A stretch of 64,000 nt of DNA from Verrucomicrobiales bacterium (GCA_027488845.1 JAIYBC010000068.1:54213-118212); one strand, 5' to 3'. Counted from the stretch's first letter, positions 37,197-46,078 are shown. Program-made: numbers and translations. Notes: generated by a model not told the origin, from the letters alone.

Positions 37197-38453
37197 ATGT
37201 CTACCGTCGCGCCGGGCAATCCGGTGGTGCCCCCACAGCCCAAGAAGAAGATCAACCTCCGCCGTCCCGACGTCATGGAGGCAGTGGCCGCACAGGTCGT
37301 CAGCCACTACCGCTCCGAGCTGGTGGAACGTCTCCGGGCGTCCGGTGGACGCTTCAGCCACGGCGGGTTGACCATCAAGTTGGCCAAGGAATTCGGCTTC
37401 TGCTACGGCGTCGAGCGGGCCATCGACCTCGCCTACGCGGCCCGCAACGTGTTCCCGTCGCCGGTGCGCATCTTCCTGCTCGGGGAGATCATCCACAATC
37501 CCGAGGTCAACGACCAGATCCGCGGCCTCGGCATCGTGAGCATCGCCCCCAAGCCGACCGACGCCGAACTGGAGGCCCTCCACCTCACGCCCGAGGACGT
37601 GGTGATCATCCCGGCCTTCGGCACCGAGGTCGGCACGCGCAAGCGCATCGAGGCCTTCGGCTGCCAGACCGTCGACACCACCTGCGGCGACGTGATGAGC
37701 GTCTGGAAGCGGGTCCAGCAGTACAGCCGCGAGTCGGTCACCAGCATCATCCACGGCAAGGCGAAGCACGAGGAGACCAAGGCCACGACGTCGCAGGCCA
37801 CGGCCTACGGCACGGGACACTACCTCGTGGTGTTCGACCTCGCGGAGACGGACTACGTCTGCGACTACATCCTGCGCGGCGGCAACCGGGAGGAGTTCCT
37901 CACCCGCTTCAAGGGCGCCTACTCGCCCGGCTTCGATCCCGACCTGCACCTGGTGACGGTGGGTGTCGCCAACCAGACGACGATGCTCCGCGGCGAGACC
38001 GAGGAGGTCCAACGCCGCTTCCGCAAGGCGATGGAAGTCCGCTACGGGAGCGGGAGCCTTCCGTCCCACTTCCGGTTCTTCGACACCATCTGCGGCGCAA
38101 CCCAGGACCGCCAGGACGCCCTGGAGAAGATGCTGCGCGAGCCGATGGACCTGCTGATCGTCGTGGGCGGCTACAACTCGTCCAACACGTCGCACCTCGC
38201 AGAGATGGGGGAGAAGGTCCTTCCGACCTACTTCATCAAGAACGCGGCGATGATGGAATCGACGGTGCTCATCCGGCATTGGAACCAGCACATCCCGGCC
38301 GAGGTGGTGACCGAGAACTGGTACCGCACTGTGGGCGAGATGACCGTCGGCATCACCGCCGGCGCGAGCTGTCCGAACAACCTCATCGAGGAGACGATCA
38401 AGCGCCTGTTCAAGCTGCGCGGCGTCGACATCACCGAGGCGCTGCGTCCCTGA
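37197..38453 (+). CDS. ispH: 4-hydroxy-3-methylbut-2-enyl diphosphate reductase
   Basis: A 418-residue iron-sulfur enzyme that makes IPP and DMAPP in the last step of the MEP isoprenoid pathway. Three cluster Cys residues are visible: FGFCYGVERA (Cys69), TTCGDVM (about 163) and GASCPNN (about 392). Other landmarks are LGEIIHNPEVN, IIPAFGTEV, IIHGKAKHEET and GGYNSSNTSHL. It is longer than the 310-residue E. coli form: the N-terminus and mid-chain insertions match the extended type of cyanobacteria and plastids. The ATG at 37197 was chosen because upstream codons lie in the divergent flavoprotein gene's start region. Sharing a 128-bp divergent promoter region with a flavoprotein may hint at isoprenoid-linked chemistry. 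Confidence 0.93.
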   Translation: MSTVAPGNPVVPPQPKKKINLRRPDVMEAVAAQVVSHYRSELVERLRASGGRFSHGGLTIKLAKEFGFCYGVERAIDLAYAARNVFPSPVRIFLLGEIIHNPEVNDQIRGLGIVSIAPKPTDAELEALHLTPEDVVIIPAFGTEVGTRKRIEAFGCQTVDTTCGDVMSVWKRVQQYSRESVTSIIHGKAKHEETKATTSQATAYGTGHYLVVFDLAETDYVCDYILRGGNREEFLTRFKGAYSPGFDPDLHLVTVGVANQTTMLRGETEEVQRRFRKAMEVRYGSGSLPSHFRFFDTICGATQDRQDALEKMLREPMDLLIVVGGYNSSNTSHLAEMGEKVLPTYFIKNAAMMESTVLIRHWNQHIPAEVVTENWYRTVGEMTVGITAGASCPNNLIEETIKRLFKLRGVDITEALRP

Positions 38454-38534
38454 GCGAACCGGGATCCTTTCTGAGCCGGGCCTCGGGCATTTGGCGTCGG
38501 GTGCCTGGCTTCTTTGTCCCATCTCTGCGGGAGA

Positions 38535-38668
38535 AACCTTGCGAGCGATCCGTTGTCCCGCGGAGACGCGGAGCTTGCGGGGTTGAAATCCAACGGGCTG
38601 CGATCGGCACCCCGAGCGGAAAGCCCACGGTTCACCCTTCGCGGTTTGGCGCCTTGGCGTGAGGCCCA
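38535..38668. repeat. Dispersed intergenic repeat, copy B
   Basis: The gap between ispH and the FMN reductase gene ends with CGCGGTTTGGCGCCTTGGCGTGAGG and contains GCGGAGACGCGGAGC. Its GTCGGGTGCCTGGCTTCTTT stretch at about 38495-38515 is the approximate reverse complement of a piece in copy D. No reading frame with coding character is seen in this gap. Confidence 0.55.
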
Positions 38669-38719
38669 TCCGGCCCTGGGGAATTGCGCGGCCGGGGATT
38701 CCGACGATTCTCCCCTGGC

Positions 38720-39268
38720 ATGATCGTCATCGTTTCCGGCACGAACCGTCCGGGCAGCAACACCCGCCGCATCGCCGACCTTGTGTTGGCGGCCTACACC
38801 GAGCTGGGTGTTCCGGCACGGGTCCTGGACCTCCGTGAGATCCCCCTGTCGCTGTATTCACCCGACGCCTACGCCTCCAAGCCGCCGGAGTTCGAGCCCT
38901 TCTCGAAGGCGGTCCTCGACGCCCACGGCCTGGTGGTCGTCACCCCGGAATACAACGGATCGTTCCCCGGCGTGCTGAAGGTGTTCATCGACCACCTGAA
39001 GTTCCCGGAGAGCTTCGAGTCGAAGCCGGTCTGCTTCGTCGGACTCGCCGCCGGCATCTGGGGTGCTCTGCGGAGCGTGGAGCAGCTCCAGCAGATCTTC
39101 GGATACCGCAACGCCCACATCTTCCCGTCTCGCGTCTTCATGCCGGGCATCGGCGGGCTGCTCGACGACGCCGGCGCCCTCAAGGACGCTGAGCTGCAGG
39201 GCCGCCTGCGTCGGCAGGCCGAGGGATTCGCCGGCTTCGTCGGCCGCGTCCGCGGAGGCACGGCGTGA
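38720..39268 (+). CDS. NADPH-dependent FMN reductase family protein
   Basis: A 182-residue flavodoxin-like protein that reduces FMN, quinones or similar acceptors with NAD(P)H in the cytoplasm. The N-terminal phosphate loop is VSGTNRPGSNTRRIA (about 5-19). The second flavin-binding stretch TPEYNGSFPGVLKVFIDHL (about 80-98) is the family signature. The ATG at 38720 starts directly at the first strand. The stop overlaps the GTG start of msrB (GTGA), so the two are translationally coupled. A reductase and a methionine sulfoxide reductase together suggest an oxidative-damage operon, though MsrB is exported and this protein is not. Confidence 0.85.
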   Translation: MIVIVSGTNRPGSNTRRIADLVLAAYTELGVPARVLDLREIPLSLYSPDAYASKPPEFEPFSKAVLDAHGLVVVTPEYNGSFPGVLKVFIDHLKFPESFESKPVCFVGLAAGIWGALRSVEQLQQIFGYRNAHIFPSRVFMPGIGGLLDDAGALKDAELQGRLRRQAEGFAGFVGRVRGGTA

Positions 39269-39816
39269 ACATCCGTGCGTGCGTCCGTGCGCTGACGGTC
39301 CTGCTCGGGACGCTCGCCGGCATGATGGCCGGCTGTTCCCGCTCCGATTCGGGGACGGTCGCGGTCGCCGTCCCGGCGGCGCCGGCCTTCCCGGCCGGGG
39401 CCAGCGCCTGGAACGGCACCGACAGGGTGGTCCTGTCCGAGGAGGAGTGGAAGGGGAGGCTGCCGGCGGAACGGTTCCGCGTGCTCCGGAAGCATGGCAC
39501 CGAGGCGGCGTTCTCCGGTGACCTGTGGAACCAGCATGCGTCCGGGACCTACCGCTGCGCCGGTTGCGGACTCGACCTGTTCCATTCCGACACCAAGTTC
39601 GAGTCCGGCACCGGTTGGCCCAGCTTCTGGAAGCCGCTCGAGGCGCGGAGCGTCGGCACCACCTCCGACCGCAGCTTCTTCATGAACCGCACCGAGGTCC
39701 ATTGCGCCCGCTGCGAAGGGCATCTTGGACACGTGTTCGATGACGGCCCGCCTCCGACCGGCCTGCGCTATTGCCTCAACTCGGCCGCGCTGGTGTTCGA
39801 TGCGAAGCGGCCGTGA
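39265..39816 (+). CDS. msrB: Lipoprotein peptide-methionine (R)-S-oxide reductase
   Basis: A 183-residue MsrB that repairs the R form of methionine sulfoxide in proteins. The lipobox is MMAGC (Cys24), so it should sit in the periplasm or on a membrane. Zinc-binding pairs are Cys98/Cys101 (CAGC) and Cys147/Cys150 (CARC). The catalytic Cys is Cys170 in RYCLNSAAL. GTGWPSFWKP and GHLGHVFDDGP are the usual substrate-site blocks. No resolving Cys is evident outside these and Cys6, so recycling may depend on thioredoxin or a DsbD-like partner. It starts with GTG and is coupled to the upstream FMN reductase gene. Confidence 0.93.
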   Translation: MNIRACVRALTVLLGTLAGMMAGCSRSDSGTVAVAVPAAPAFPAGASAWNGTDRVVLSEEEWKGRLPAERFRVLRKHGTEAAFSGDLWNQHASGTYRCAGCGLDLFHSDTKFESGTGWPSFWKPLEARSVGTTSDRSFFMNRTEVHCARCEGHLGHVFDDGPPPTGLRYCLNSAALVFDAKRP

Positions 39817-39886
39817 GCCGTGGGGCCGGGGAGTCTTCCGCCACGGGGAGTGGACTCCTCCCGTCCGGCGGATAGCCTGAGCGGCG

Positions 39887-41476
39887 ATGACCCCACCGAT
39901 GCCGAAAAGGAATCCGTGGCCGCGGCGGTTGGCGACCCTGGCCGCGTTGGTGGTGGCCCTCGCCAGCGTGGTCTGGTCCTCGCGCACGATCCGTCGCCAT
40001 CTGCGGGAGTCCCGGAGGGAGGCGATGTGGGAAGGGCCGCGTCGGCCACAGCAGGGGGATCCGGCCTGGGTCGAGCCGGTCCGCAAGCCTCCGGTCCTGG
40101 CGCTCGCCGCCTTGGGCTCACGGCGTGACACCACGTCGCTCGACGATGCCGTGCTCTACGGGACGACCAACGTCTGGACCGTGCACCTGCGCATTCCACG
40201 GGAGCAGGCCGAGGCCCTGGAACCCCGTTACGTCGAGCCCTTGGACCGTTCCTGGATGGGCGGCGGGCGGTTCGAGCTCCGCAACCCCGCCGCGAGCCGG
40301 AACGGACTCTCGGGCGTCCGGGGAATCGAGTTCGATTGGGTGCGTGCGACGGTGGAGTTCGAGGACCGCACCTATTCCGACGCCGCGGTGCGTCACAAGG
40401 GGAACGGCACCTTCCTGCGGTCCGAGGGAACTGCGAAGCGTCCCTACAAGGTGGACCTCGACAAGTTCACGAAGGGCAGGGAGCTGACGGGCCGGAACAC
40501 GCTGAACTTCGCCAACCTCGTCGTGGACGACTCCTGCATGCACGACGCCTTGGGATATGAGTTCTTCCGGGACGCCGGCGTACCCGCGCCGCGCACCGCG
40601 TATGCCCGGCTCTTCCGCAGCACGGGCACCTCGGGGCCGGAGTACCTGGGCGTCTATGCGCTGGTGGAGAACCTCGATTCGGACTTCGCCGCGAGGCGGT
40701 TCGGCACGCGCAAGGGCGTCGTGTTCAAGCCGGTGACCACCGAGCTTTTCTCCGACCTCGGCGACGACTGGTCGGCCTACGAAGGCATCTACGACCCGAA
40801 GAGCCGGCCGAACGAAGCACAGAAGCAGCGGGTGATCGGACTGGCCCGGCTCGTCACCTCCGCGGACGACGCCACCTTCGCCGCACGGATCGGGGATTTC
40901 GTCGAGATGGACGAGTTCGCGCGGTTCCTCGCCGGCATGGTGCTGCTTTCGAGCTACGACGGATTCCTGAACAACGGACAGAACTTCTGCCTGTGGCTGC
41001 ATCCGCAGACCGGTCGATTCCAGTTCCTTCCATGGGACCTCGACAACGCCTGGGGGAAGTTCGGCTGGGTGGGTTCGGCCTCGGATCGGGCCCGGGCCAG
41101 CATCCGCAGACCCTGGATGGGCCGGCACCGATTCCTCGAGCGGATGTGGGGGGTGCCGGGATTCGAGGAACGGTATCGGCAGGCGCTGCGGGAGATGCTC
41201 GACACGGTGTTCGTGCCGGAGAGGTTGCACCGGCGGGTGGACGAGATGGCGGCGATGCTGCGTCCGGTGGTCGCCGAGGAATCGCCGGTCAAGGCCGCCC
41301 GCTTCGAACAGGCCGTCACCGCCCTGCGGCCCGCCGATCCGTCCACGGACGGACCCCGATCCGGCTGGAACCGTCCTCCGCATCCGCTGAAGTGGTTCAT
41401 CACGGAGCGCAGCCGCTCGGTCCGCGCCCAGCTCGCCGGCGAGGAGGAGGGGATCCAGCCCGTCCGACGACGCTGA
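39887..41476 (+). CDS. CotH-family kinase-like protein
   Basis: A 529-residue protein with one N-terminal membrane anchor or signal (RLATLAALVVALASVVWSS) and a CotH domain that fills the rest. Landmarks are VRHKGNGTFLR and KRPYKVDLDKF, LGVYALVENLD, and QNFCLWLHPQTGRFQFLPWDLDNAWG, whose Asp residues match the metal-binding end of the atypical kinase fold. CotH of Bacillus phosphorylates spore coat proteins. In this phylum the family is common on exported proteins with unknown targets. The gene begins 70 bp after msrB. ATG codons at 39887 and 39899 are both possible. It ends facing the PEP-CTERM gene. Confidence 0.85.
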   Translation: MTPPMPKRNPWPRRLATLAALVVALASVVWSSRTIRRHLRESRREAMWEGPRRPQQGDPAWVEPVRKPPVLALAALGSRRDTTSLDDAVLYGTTNVWTVHLRIPREQAEALEPRYVEPLDRSWMGGGRFELRNPAASRNGLSGVRGIEFDWVRATVEFEDRTYSDAAVRHKGNGTFLRSEGTAKRPYKVDLDKFTKGRELTGRNTLNFANLVVDDSCMHDALGYEFFRDAGVPAPRTAYARLFRSTGTSGPEYLGVYALVENLDSDFAARRFGTRKGVVFKPVTTELFSDLGDDWSAYEGIYDPKSRPNEAQKQRVIGLARLVTSADDATFAARIGDFVEMDEFARFLAGMVLLSSYDGFLNNGQNFCLWLHPQTGRFQFLPWDLDNAWGKFGWVGSASDRARASIRRPWMGRHRFLERMWGVPGFEERYRQALREMLDTVFVPERLHRRVDEMAAMLRPVVAEESPVKAARFEQAVTALRPADPSTDGPRSGWNRPPHPLKWFITERSRSVRAQLAGEEEGIQPVRRR

Positions 41477-41556
41477 GATGTGGCGGTTTGCCTGGTGCGT
41501 GGCCGGCCGGGCGGCGGGAGTTCCACCACCCGGACGATCCTGGCGACCCGTGCGGC

Positions 41557-42210
41557 CTACGAGTCGCAGCGGGCGGCTGGAACCGCTGCCGTGGACGTGA
41601 AGCGGCGGCGGTAGGTCCAACAGGCGAGCACGCCCGCGAAGCCGATCGCGGCATAGGTGCCGGGCTCGGGAATCGGAGGGGGGAGCAGGTCGAATCCGAA
41701 GGCGTCGATGACCATGTCCGTGCCGTTGACCTGCGGCCGGAACTCCAAGACGAGGGTCGTCATGTCGTCAAACGGCGTGCCCACCGTGGTCAGGCTCGCG
41801 AGCGTGATGTTCACCAGGCCGGCGACGACCGGCAGGGTCCCGATCGCGGTGGCCGAACCGTCGGCGCTGAGGATGGTCAGGGTGTAGTCCGTGTCCTTGC
41901 CCAGTTCCGTGTTCTGGAGCAGGTAGCTGAAGGAGGTCGCCCCGGACAGGGTCAGGTTGTGTGCGGGCAGCGTGTACTGGAAGGTCAACACCGACCGCAT
42001 CAGGGCGCCGTTGTCGTAGACGAGCACGTCGAGGTTGTTGCCGCTCGAGGCGCTGCCAGTCCCGGCCGCGATCCCGATACCCACCTGACGGGAGACGCCG
42101 GAGATCTGGGAATCGCCGAGGATGGGGGTGGGTCCGGCCATGATCGGGCCGGCGGTGTTCAGGCTGAAGATGGAGGTGTTGAAGCTGTCGAGAACGGTGG
42201 TGGCGGCCAT
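41557..42210 (-). CDS. PEP-CTERM protein separated from its signal peptide by a 16-nt insertion
   Basis: The open part codes for 217 residues of beta-rich surface protein ending in a PEP-CTERM signal (IPEP, hydrophobic helix, YRRR). The only ATG in this frame (42210) leaves no signal peptide. A second ATG at 42292 starts MKPNLRRNSISSAGN in another frame. Between them lies a 22-bp perfect palindrome (42235-42256). If 16 nt of it are removed, the two frames join and give a normal 239-residue protein whose signal runs SSAGSFFLVSAAMAA. As it stands the gene is probably broken, or it is switched by loss of the insertion. The end faces the CotH-family gene. The function of the mature part is unknown. 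Confidence 0.7.
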   Translation of the reverse strand: MAATTVLDSFNTSIFSLNTAGPIMAGPTPILGDSQISGVSRQVGIGIAAGTGSASSGNNLDVLVYDNGALMRSVLTFQYTLPAHNLTLSGATSFSYLLQNTELGKDTDYTLTILSADGSATAIGTLPVVAGLVNITLASLTTVGTPFDDMTTLVLEFRPQVNGTDMVIDAFGFDLLPPPIPEPGTYAAIGFAGVLACWTYRRRFTSTAAVPAARCDS

Positions 42211-42234
42211 TGCGGCGGAGACGAGGAAGAACGA

Positions 42235-42256
42235 GCCGGCAACCCGGGTTGCCGGC
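42235..42256. repeat. Perfect 22-bp palindrome inside the PEP-CTERM gene
   Basis: GCCGGC, AACCCGGGTT, GCCGGC reads the same on both strands. Sixteen of its bases put the signal peptide out of frame with the rest of the gene. Confidence 0.85.
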
Positions 42257-42534
42257 CGACGAAATGGAGTTTCTGCGGAGGTTCGGTTTCATGGATTTGG
42301 GGCGCTCGGGATGGAATGGAGCGGATTTGCCGAAGACGGGGTCCTCGACGTCTGGAGCATCCCCCATGGAACTCCCCGGCGGCGTGGGGTGTTTCCCACC
42401 CTGCCGGCCGATTCCACCGTTGGTGGAGAGGGGCTCGCGTGTTGCGAAGGCGGACAGCGGCCCCGGCATCCGGTCGGTCGCCGGTGGGATTCCTCGGGAT
42501 GACTTGCCCGGGTGTTTCGGTCAGTCTGCCGCCC

Positions 42535-43221
42535 ATGTGTGGACGCTATTCCCTGGCCCGCGGCGAGGCGCCGTGGACGTTCGCGGAAGTGCGTGTGGAG
42601 TGGAACGGAAAGCCGCGCTACAACGTGGGACCCATGCAACGGGCTCCGGTGATCCGCCGTCGTGGAGCGCGCGCCGAGATCGACGAACTGACCTGGGGCC
42701 TGATCCCGTCCTGGAGCCGCGACACCGGCATCGCCGCCCGGTGCATCAACGCCCGCAGCGAGACCGTGGACTCCCAGCCTGCGTTCCGCTCCGCGTTCGT
42801 CCACCGGCGTTGCCTGGTGCCGGCGGACTCGTTCTACGAATGGCAGGCCGAGGGCCGGTTGAAGCTGCCGTGGAGGTTCGTCGCGAAGGATGCGCAGCCG
42901 TTCCTTTTCGCCGGACTCTGGGAATCTTGGAGTCCCCCCACGGAACCGGAGCGGCCGATCGAGACGTTCACCGTCCTCACCACACGGCCGAGCGGGGACA
43001 TCCTGCCGGTGCACGACCGGATGCCGGTGGTGCTCTCCGGTTCGGCGGCCGCGGACTGGTTGGATCCCGAGAAGTCCGGCGAGGAACTGCTGCAGCTCTG
43101 CCGTCCGCTGCCCGAGGGTTCCCTGCGCCGGTATCGCGTCACTCCCCGGATGAACTCGGTGACGTTCGACACACCCGAATGTCTCCAGCCCGTGGTCGCC
43201 CAAGGCGACCTCTTTTCCTGA
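42535..43221 (+). CDS. SRAP-domain protein (YedK/HMCES type)
   Basis: A 228-residue protein that shields abasic sites in single-stranded DNA by forming a thiazolidine link through Cys2. The start MCGRYSL is exact for the family once Met is removed, which decides the ATG at 42535. RYNVGPMQRAPV, the catalytic-site INARSET and RCLVPADSFYEWQ (the Glu of the active site) are all present. TVLTTRPSGDILPVHDRMPVVL supplies the conserved HDRMP block. It stands alone between a divergent PEP-CTERM gene and a repeat. In some bacteria the gene is SOS-linked, but I see no LexA-type box in the 242 bp upstream. Confidence 0.92.
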   Translation: MCGRYSLARGEAPWTFAEVRVEWNGKPRYNVGPMQRAPVIRRRGARAEIDELTWGLIPSWSRDTGIAARCINARSETVDSQPAFRSAFVHRRCLVPADSFYEWQAEGRLKLPWRFVAKDAQPFLFAGLWESWSPPTEPERPIETFTVLTTRPSGDILPVHDRMPVVLSGSAAADWLDPEKSGEELLQLCRPLPEGSLRRYRVTPRMNSVTFDTPECLQPVVAQGDLFS

Positions 43222-43248
43222 GGACTGAGATCCCGAAGCGCGCTGGGG

Positions 43249-43373
43249 GACCCACGCCAAAACGCAAGGACGCAAAGGCGTGGCCGGATCCGGAGGCGAA
43301 CTCCCCCAACCCATGGCATGCCTGGTTGTGGACTCCCTCCGCATCTTGGCGTTTTGGCTTGAGGCCCGTCTCC
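43249..43373. repeat. Dispersed intergenic repeat, copy C
   Basis: The copy begins CCACGCCAAAACGCAAGG and ends TTGGCGTTTTGGCTTGAGG, so its two ends are near-perfect inverted repeats. It shares these termini with copies A, B and D. Confidence 0.6.
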
Positions 43374-43379
43374 ACGCGG

Positions 43380-43642
43380 TCCTGCAGTTCGCCCCTTTTC
43401 GCGGATCGGACCGGTGACAGATCGGATTCCTGGATTACTGCGGTATTGCCGGTCCGGAAGAGGTCGACCTCCGGGTTCGGCGTCGGTTTCGTCCGCAAAG
43501 GGTTGGCAAAGGGGTCTTGCTGGCGGCGGGGTGCGGACATTCAGCTGCGGTTGGTCCCGTCGCACATCTGAGCGCCCGGGTGAGGACGTCGTTGACCCCA
43601 TCACCAGGAGGGGTGGCCGAAAGGCCGCCCCTCTTCCTTTTG
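43380..43642 (+). other. Non-coding stretch ending in a strong plus-strand terminator; candidate small RNA
   Basis: No coding frame with protein-like composition is seen here. The stretch ends in a perfect-loop hairpin: GAGGGGTGGCC (43608-43618), GAAA, GGCCGCCCCTC (43623-43633), then TTCCTTTTG. The nearest plus-strand gene ends 387 bp upstream behind a repeat, so the terminator may belong to an unrecognised RNA. I could not match it to tmRNA, 6S, SRP or RNase P RNA. Confidence 0.35.
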
Positions 43643-43655
43643 TCCCGGTTCCGTT

Positions 43656-45098
43656 TCAGCAGGACGCAAGGACGGTCTCCGGCGCGGCAAGCACCGTCTC
43701 CAACACATCCTCGGCCGAGTAGTGGTCTGCTCCGTCCGCCAGGAAGCGTCCGAGCAGACACAGGTCGTCGCCTGCGGTCAGCAAGGCCGGTTCGACGTAG
43801 CCCGTCGACTGAGTCTGGCCGAGTCCGACGGTGGCCAGCAGGCCGTTGCAGACGCACTTGCGACCGACCGTGTCCCCACGTTCCCCGCCCTTCATGACAT
43901 AGATGTCTTCCGGTTCGCCGGGGCAGCGGTATCCGAGGCTTCCGTCCTCCCTGCGAAAGGCGCGGCGCAGGTAGCCGAGGTCGCAGAGGCGGCGGCGGTC
44001 CGCGAAGATCCCGGGGTCCGACAGGGTCCCTCCGAGTTGGGCCACCTTGAACGGGAAGCCGGTGGGCGAGGCGAGCGGGTCTGTGAAGACCTCCACGGAG
44101 GCATCGCGAACGCCGGCGAGCACGCGGGCCTTGATCGAAGGCTCGATGCCGGACTCGTCGCAGAAGGCGAACGCGGTACCGATCTGGACACCGGCTGCCC
44201 CCTCGGCCAGCGCTTCGGCCAGGCGCTCCGGAGTGGCGTAGGAACCGGCCAACCAGAACGGGAGACCCAGATCGCGGAATTTCCCGAGATCCGGGACGTC
44301 TCGCGGCCCGTAGACCGGTTCGCCGCGTTCGTTGAGGTTGAGCACGCCGCGGGGCGGGGCGTTGTGGCCGCCGGCCGTCGGCCCTTCGACGACGAAGCCG
44401 TCCACGCGTCCGCTGGCCTTCCGGGCCAGGGTGAGGGCGAGGACGTTGGACGAGACGATCGGCAGGAACTTCGGGCGGGGAAGCGTGGGCGGGGCGCCCT
44501 CCAGGAGGTCGGCCGGCGAGAAGGTGCAGTCGATCTCGTCGCCCGGACCCGAGGCCTCGACGTCGAGGCGCATCTGGACCGTCTCGCCCCGGGCAAGCCG
44601 GTCGAGGATGCCCGGGATCGCCATCGGGATGCCGGCACCCATCAGGACGTAGTCGACGCCGGCGAGCATCGCGCCGAAAAGGGACGGCAGCGTGGGAAGC
44701 TGGATCTTCTGGAGGAAATTGATGCCGACGACTCCGGAGTGCCCTTCCTTGGCGAGGAAGACCTCGACGAAGTTGGCCGCGACCAGGAGTTCGAGCTGGG
44801 CTCGGGTGGGACGGTGTGTGAGCAGGGAAAGACCCTTGTACGGCTGGCCTGGGGCCCGGCCGCCGGGGCGGAAATGGTTCTGGATCACACGTTCCGCGAT
44901 GCCGCGATGCGGGAACCGGTCCAGCGCATGCCGCATCAGGCCGTCGGCGTCGCCGTCCTGGAGTCGCCTCGACAGGATGACATCCAGCGCGGTGCCGGAG
45001 ACGACACCCATCTGGCCGAGCCGTGAGACCGCGCGGGCGAGCCGCCAGTTGGAGACGCCGGCACCCATGCCGCCTTGGATGATCTTTGGATTGGACAT
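43656..45098 (-). CDS. Nitronate monooxygenase-like flavoprotein
   Basis: A 480-residue FMN-dependent TIM-barrel enzyme of the nitronate monooxygenase (2-nitropropane dioxygenase) family. KIIQGGMGAGVSNWRLARAVS is the family opening. VEGPTAGGHNAP carries the conserved GGH-type active-site block, and AAGVQIGTAFAFCDES is the phosphate-binding end. It is about 120 residues longer than the common form, with an added C-terminal part that contains RKCVCNGLLA, a Cys-rich turn. This longer type is widespread in Bacteria with no firm substrate. The ATG at 45098 starts right at the first strand. It is divergent from the SnoaL-like lipoprotein gene, with 151 bp between them. Confidence 0.82.
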   Translation of the reverse strand: MSNPKIIQGGMGAGVSNWRLARAVSRLGQMGVVSGTALDVILSRRLQDGDADGLMRHALDRFPHRGIAERVIQNHFRPGGRAPGQPYKGLSLLTHRPTRAQLELLVAANFVEVFLAKEGHSGVVGINFLQKIQLPTLPSLFGAMLAGVDYVLMGAGIPMAIPGILDRLARGETVQMRLDVEASGPGDEIDCTFSPADLLEGAPPTLPRPKFLPIVSSNVLALTLARKASGRVDGFVVEGPTAGGHNAPPRGVLNLNERGEPVYGPRDVPDLGKFRDLGLPFWLAGSYATPERLAEALAEGAAGVQIGTAFAFCDESGIEPSIKARVLAGVRDASVEVFTDPLASPTGFPFKVAQLGGTLSDPGIFADRRRLCDLGYLRRAFRREDGSLGYRCPGEPEDIYVMKGGERGDTVGRKCVCNGLLATVGLGQTQSTGYVEPALLTAGDDLCLLGRFLADGADHYSAEDVLETVLAAPETVLASC

Positions 45099-45249
45099 TT
45101 TGCGGGTCCGTCCACGCGGGATGGCGCGAACCCGTCCAATTGCTACCGGAATTGCCACCGGCCAGACCAACCGTGGGTTGCCCGGCAGAGGCTTTGCATT
45201 GCCCGCGTGGGAAGTTTGCCCCGGGACCATGCGGGTTCATGGTGGAGCC

Positions 45250-45831
45250 ATGGTTCATCCCAAGATTGCCGTCCTCGCCCTGTTGGTCCTTGCCGGTCCC
45301 GGCTGCCGCACCGCACCGCGGAGGGTGGATTCGGCGGCCCCGCTCGAGCAGGCGTTGGAACGGTTCCATGGCCGTCCCGGGCTGGTGCCGGGAAGCTCGG
45401 AGGAGACGGCGGCGGTCGCGCGGTTCCGGGATTTCCTCTCCGAGTTCACACCGGAGTCGATCGAGACCAAGGCCCCGGCGGTCTACGCGGCGGATGCGCA
45501 TTTCAACGACACCCTCGTGATCCGAGACGGCAACACGGCCATTGCCGCATATCTGCTGTCCACGGCGCAGTCCGCGGAATCCGTGACGGCCAAGGTGGAC
45601 GACGTCACCCGGGCCGGCGACGGCACCTACTACTTCCGCTGGACGATGGAGGTGCGGATGAAGCGGATCGCGAAGGGGCAGGTGATCCGGACGCCCGGGA
45701 TCACCCGGGTACGCTTCGATGCCGAGGGCCGGGTGCTGGTGCACCAGGACTATTGGGACAGCGGTGCCGGACTCTGGGAGCATGTGCCTGTGCTGGGCCG
45801 TGGCATCCGCGGCATCCGCGCCCGGCTCTGA
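45250..45831 (+). CDS. SnoaL/NTF2-like lipoprotein
   Basis: A 193-residue predicted lipoprotein (VLALLVLAGPGCRT, lipidated Cys19). The rest looks like one NTF2-like cone fold. A helix bundle (LEQALERFHGRPG) leads to YAADAHFNDTLVIRDGNTAIAAYL and the strands YYFRWTMEVRMK and GITRVRFDAEGRVLVHQDYWD, the usual order in SnoaL-like proteins. No catalytic residues are certain. These folds bind small hydrophobic ligands. ATG codons at 45229 and 45250 are possible, and 45250 follows GGTGGAG closely. The gene is followed by a 247-bp gap without clear features. Confidence 0.7.
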   Translation: MVHPKIAVLALLVLAGPGCRTAPRRVDSAAPLEQALERFHGRPGLVPGSSEETAAVARFRDFLSEFTPESIETKAPAVYAADAHFNDTLVIRDGNTAIAAYLLSTAQSAESVTAKVDDVTRAGDGTYYFRWTMEVRMKRIAKGQVIRTPGITRVRFDAEGRVLVHQDYWDSGAGLWEHVPVLGRGIRGIRARL

Positions 45832-46078
45832 TCCCCGATTCTCCGGACGTGGCCGCGGCGGCCAGTCTGCGGACCCACTCCGTTCCACGATCACGAATCC
45901 GAGTCCGCGAAAGCGATCACCGATGGGTGTCCGGCTCCACCGCGGGAAACCTGCGGCATCCACCCCATTCCCCGGCGGATCTGCATGCCGATCCCTCGGT
46001 GCAGCCCGCACCCCGGGGCTTGTCCCGTCCCCAACCACCCGACATGTTTGAGCCGTGGGAGGCGAACAGGAGTCACGC

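Noticed and set aside
43380..43642. SRP RNA, suggested by GGTCCGGAAG in this stretch
   Set aside because: The conserved SRP loop continuation (GGAAGCAGCC) is missing, and the flanks do not fold into the expected single long hairpin.
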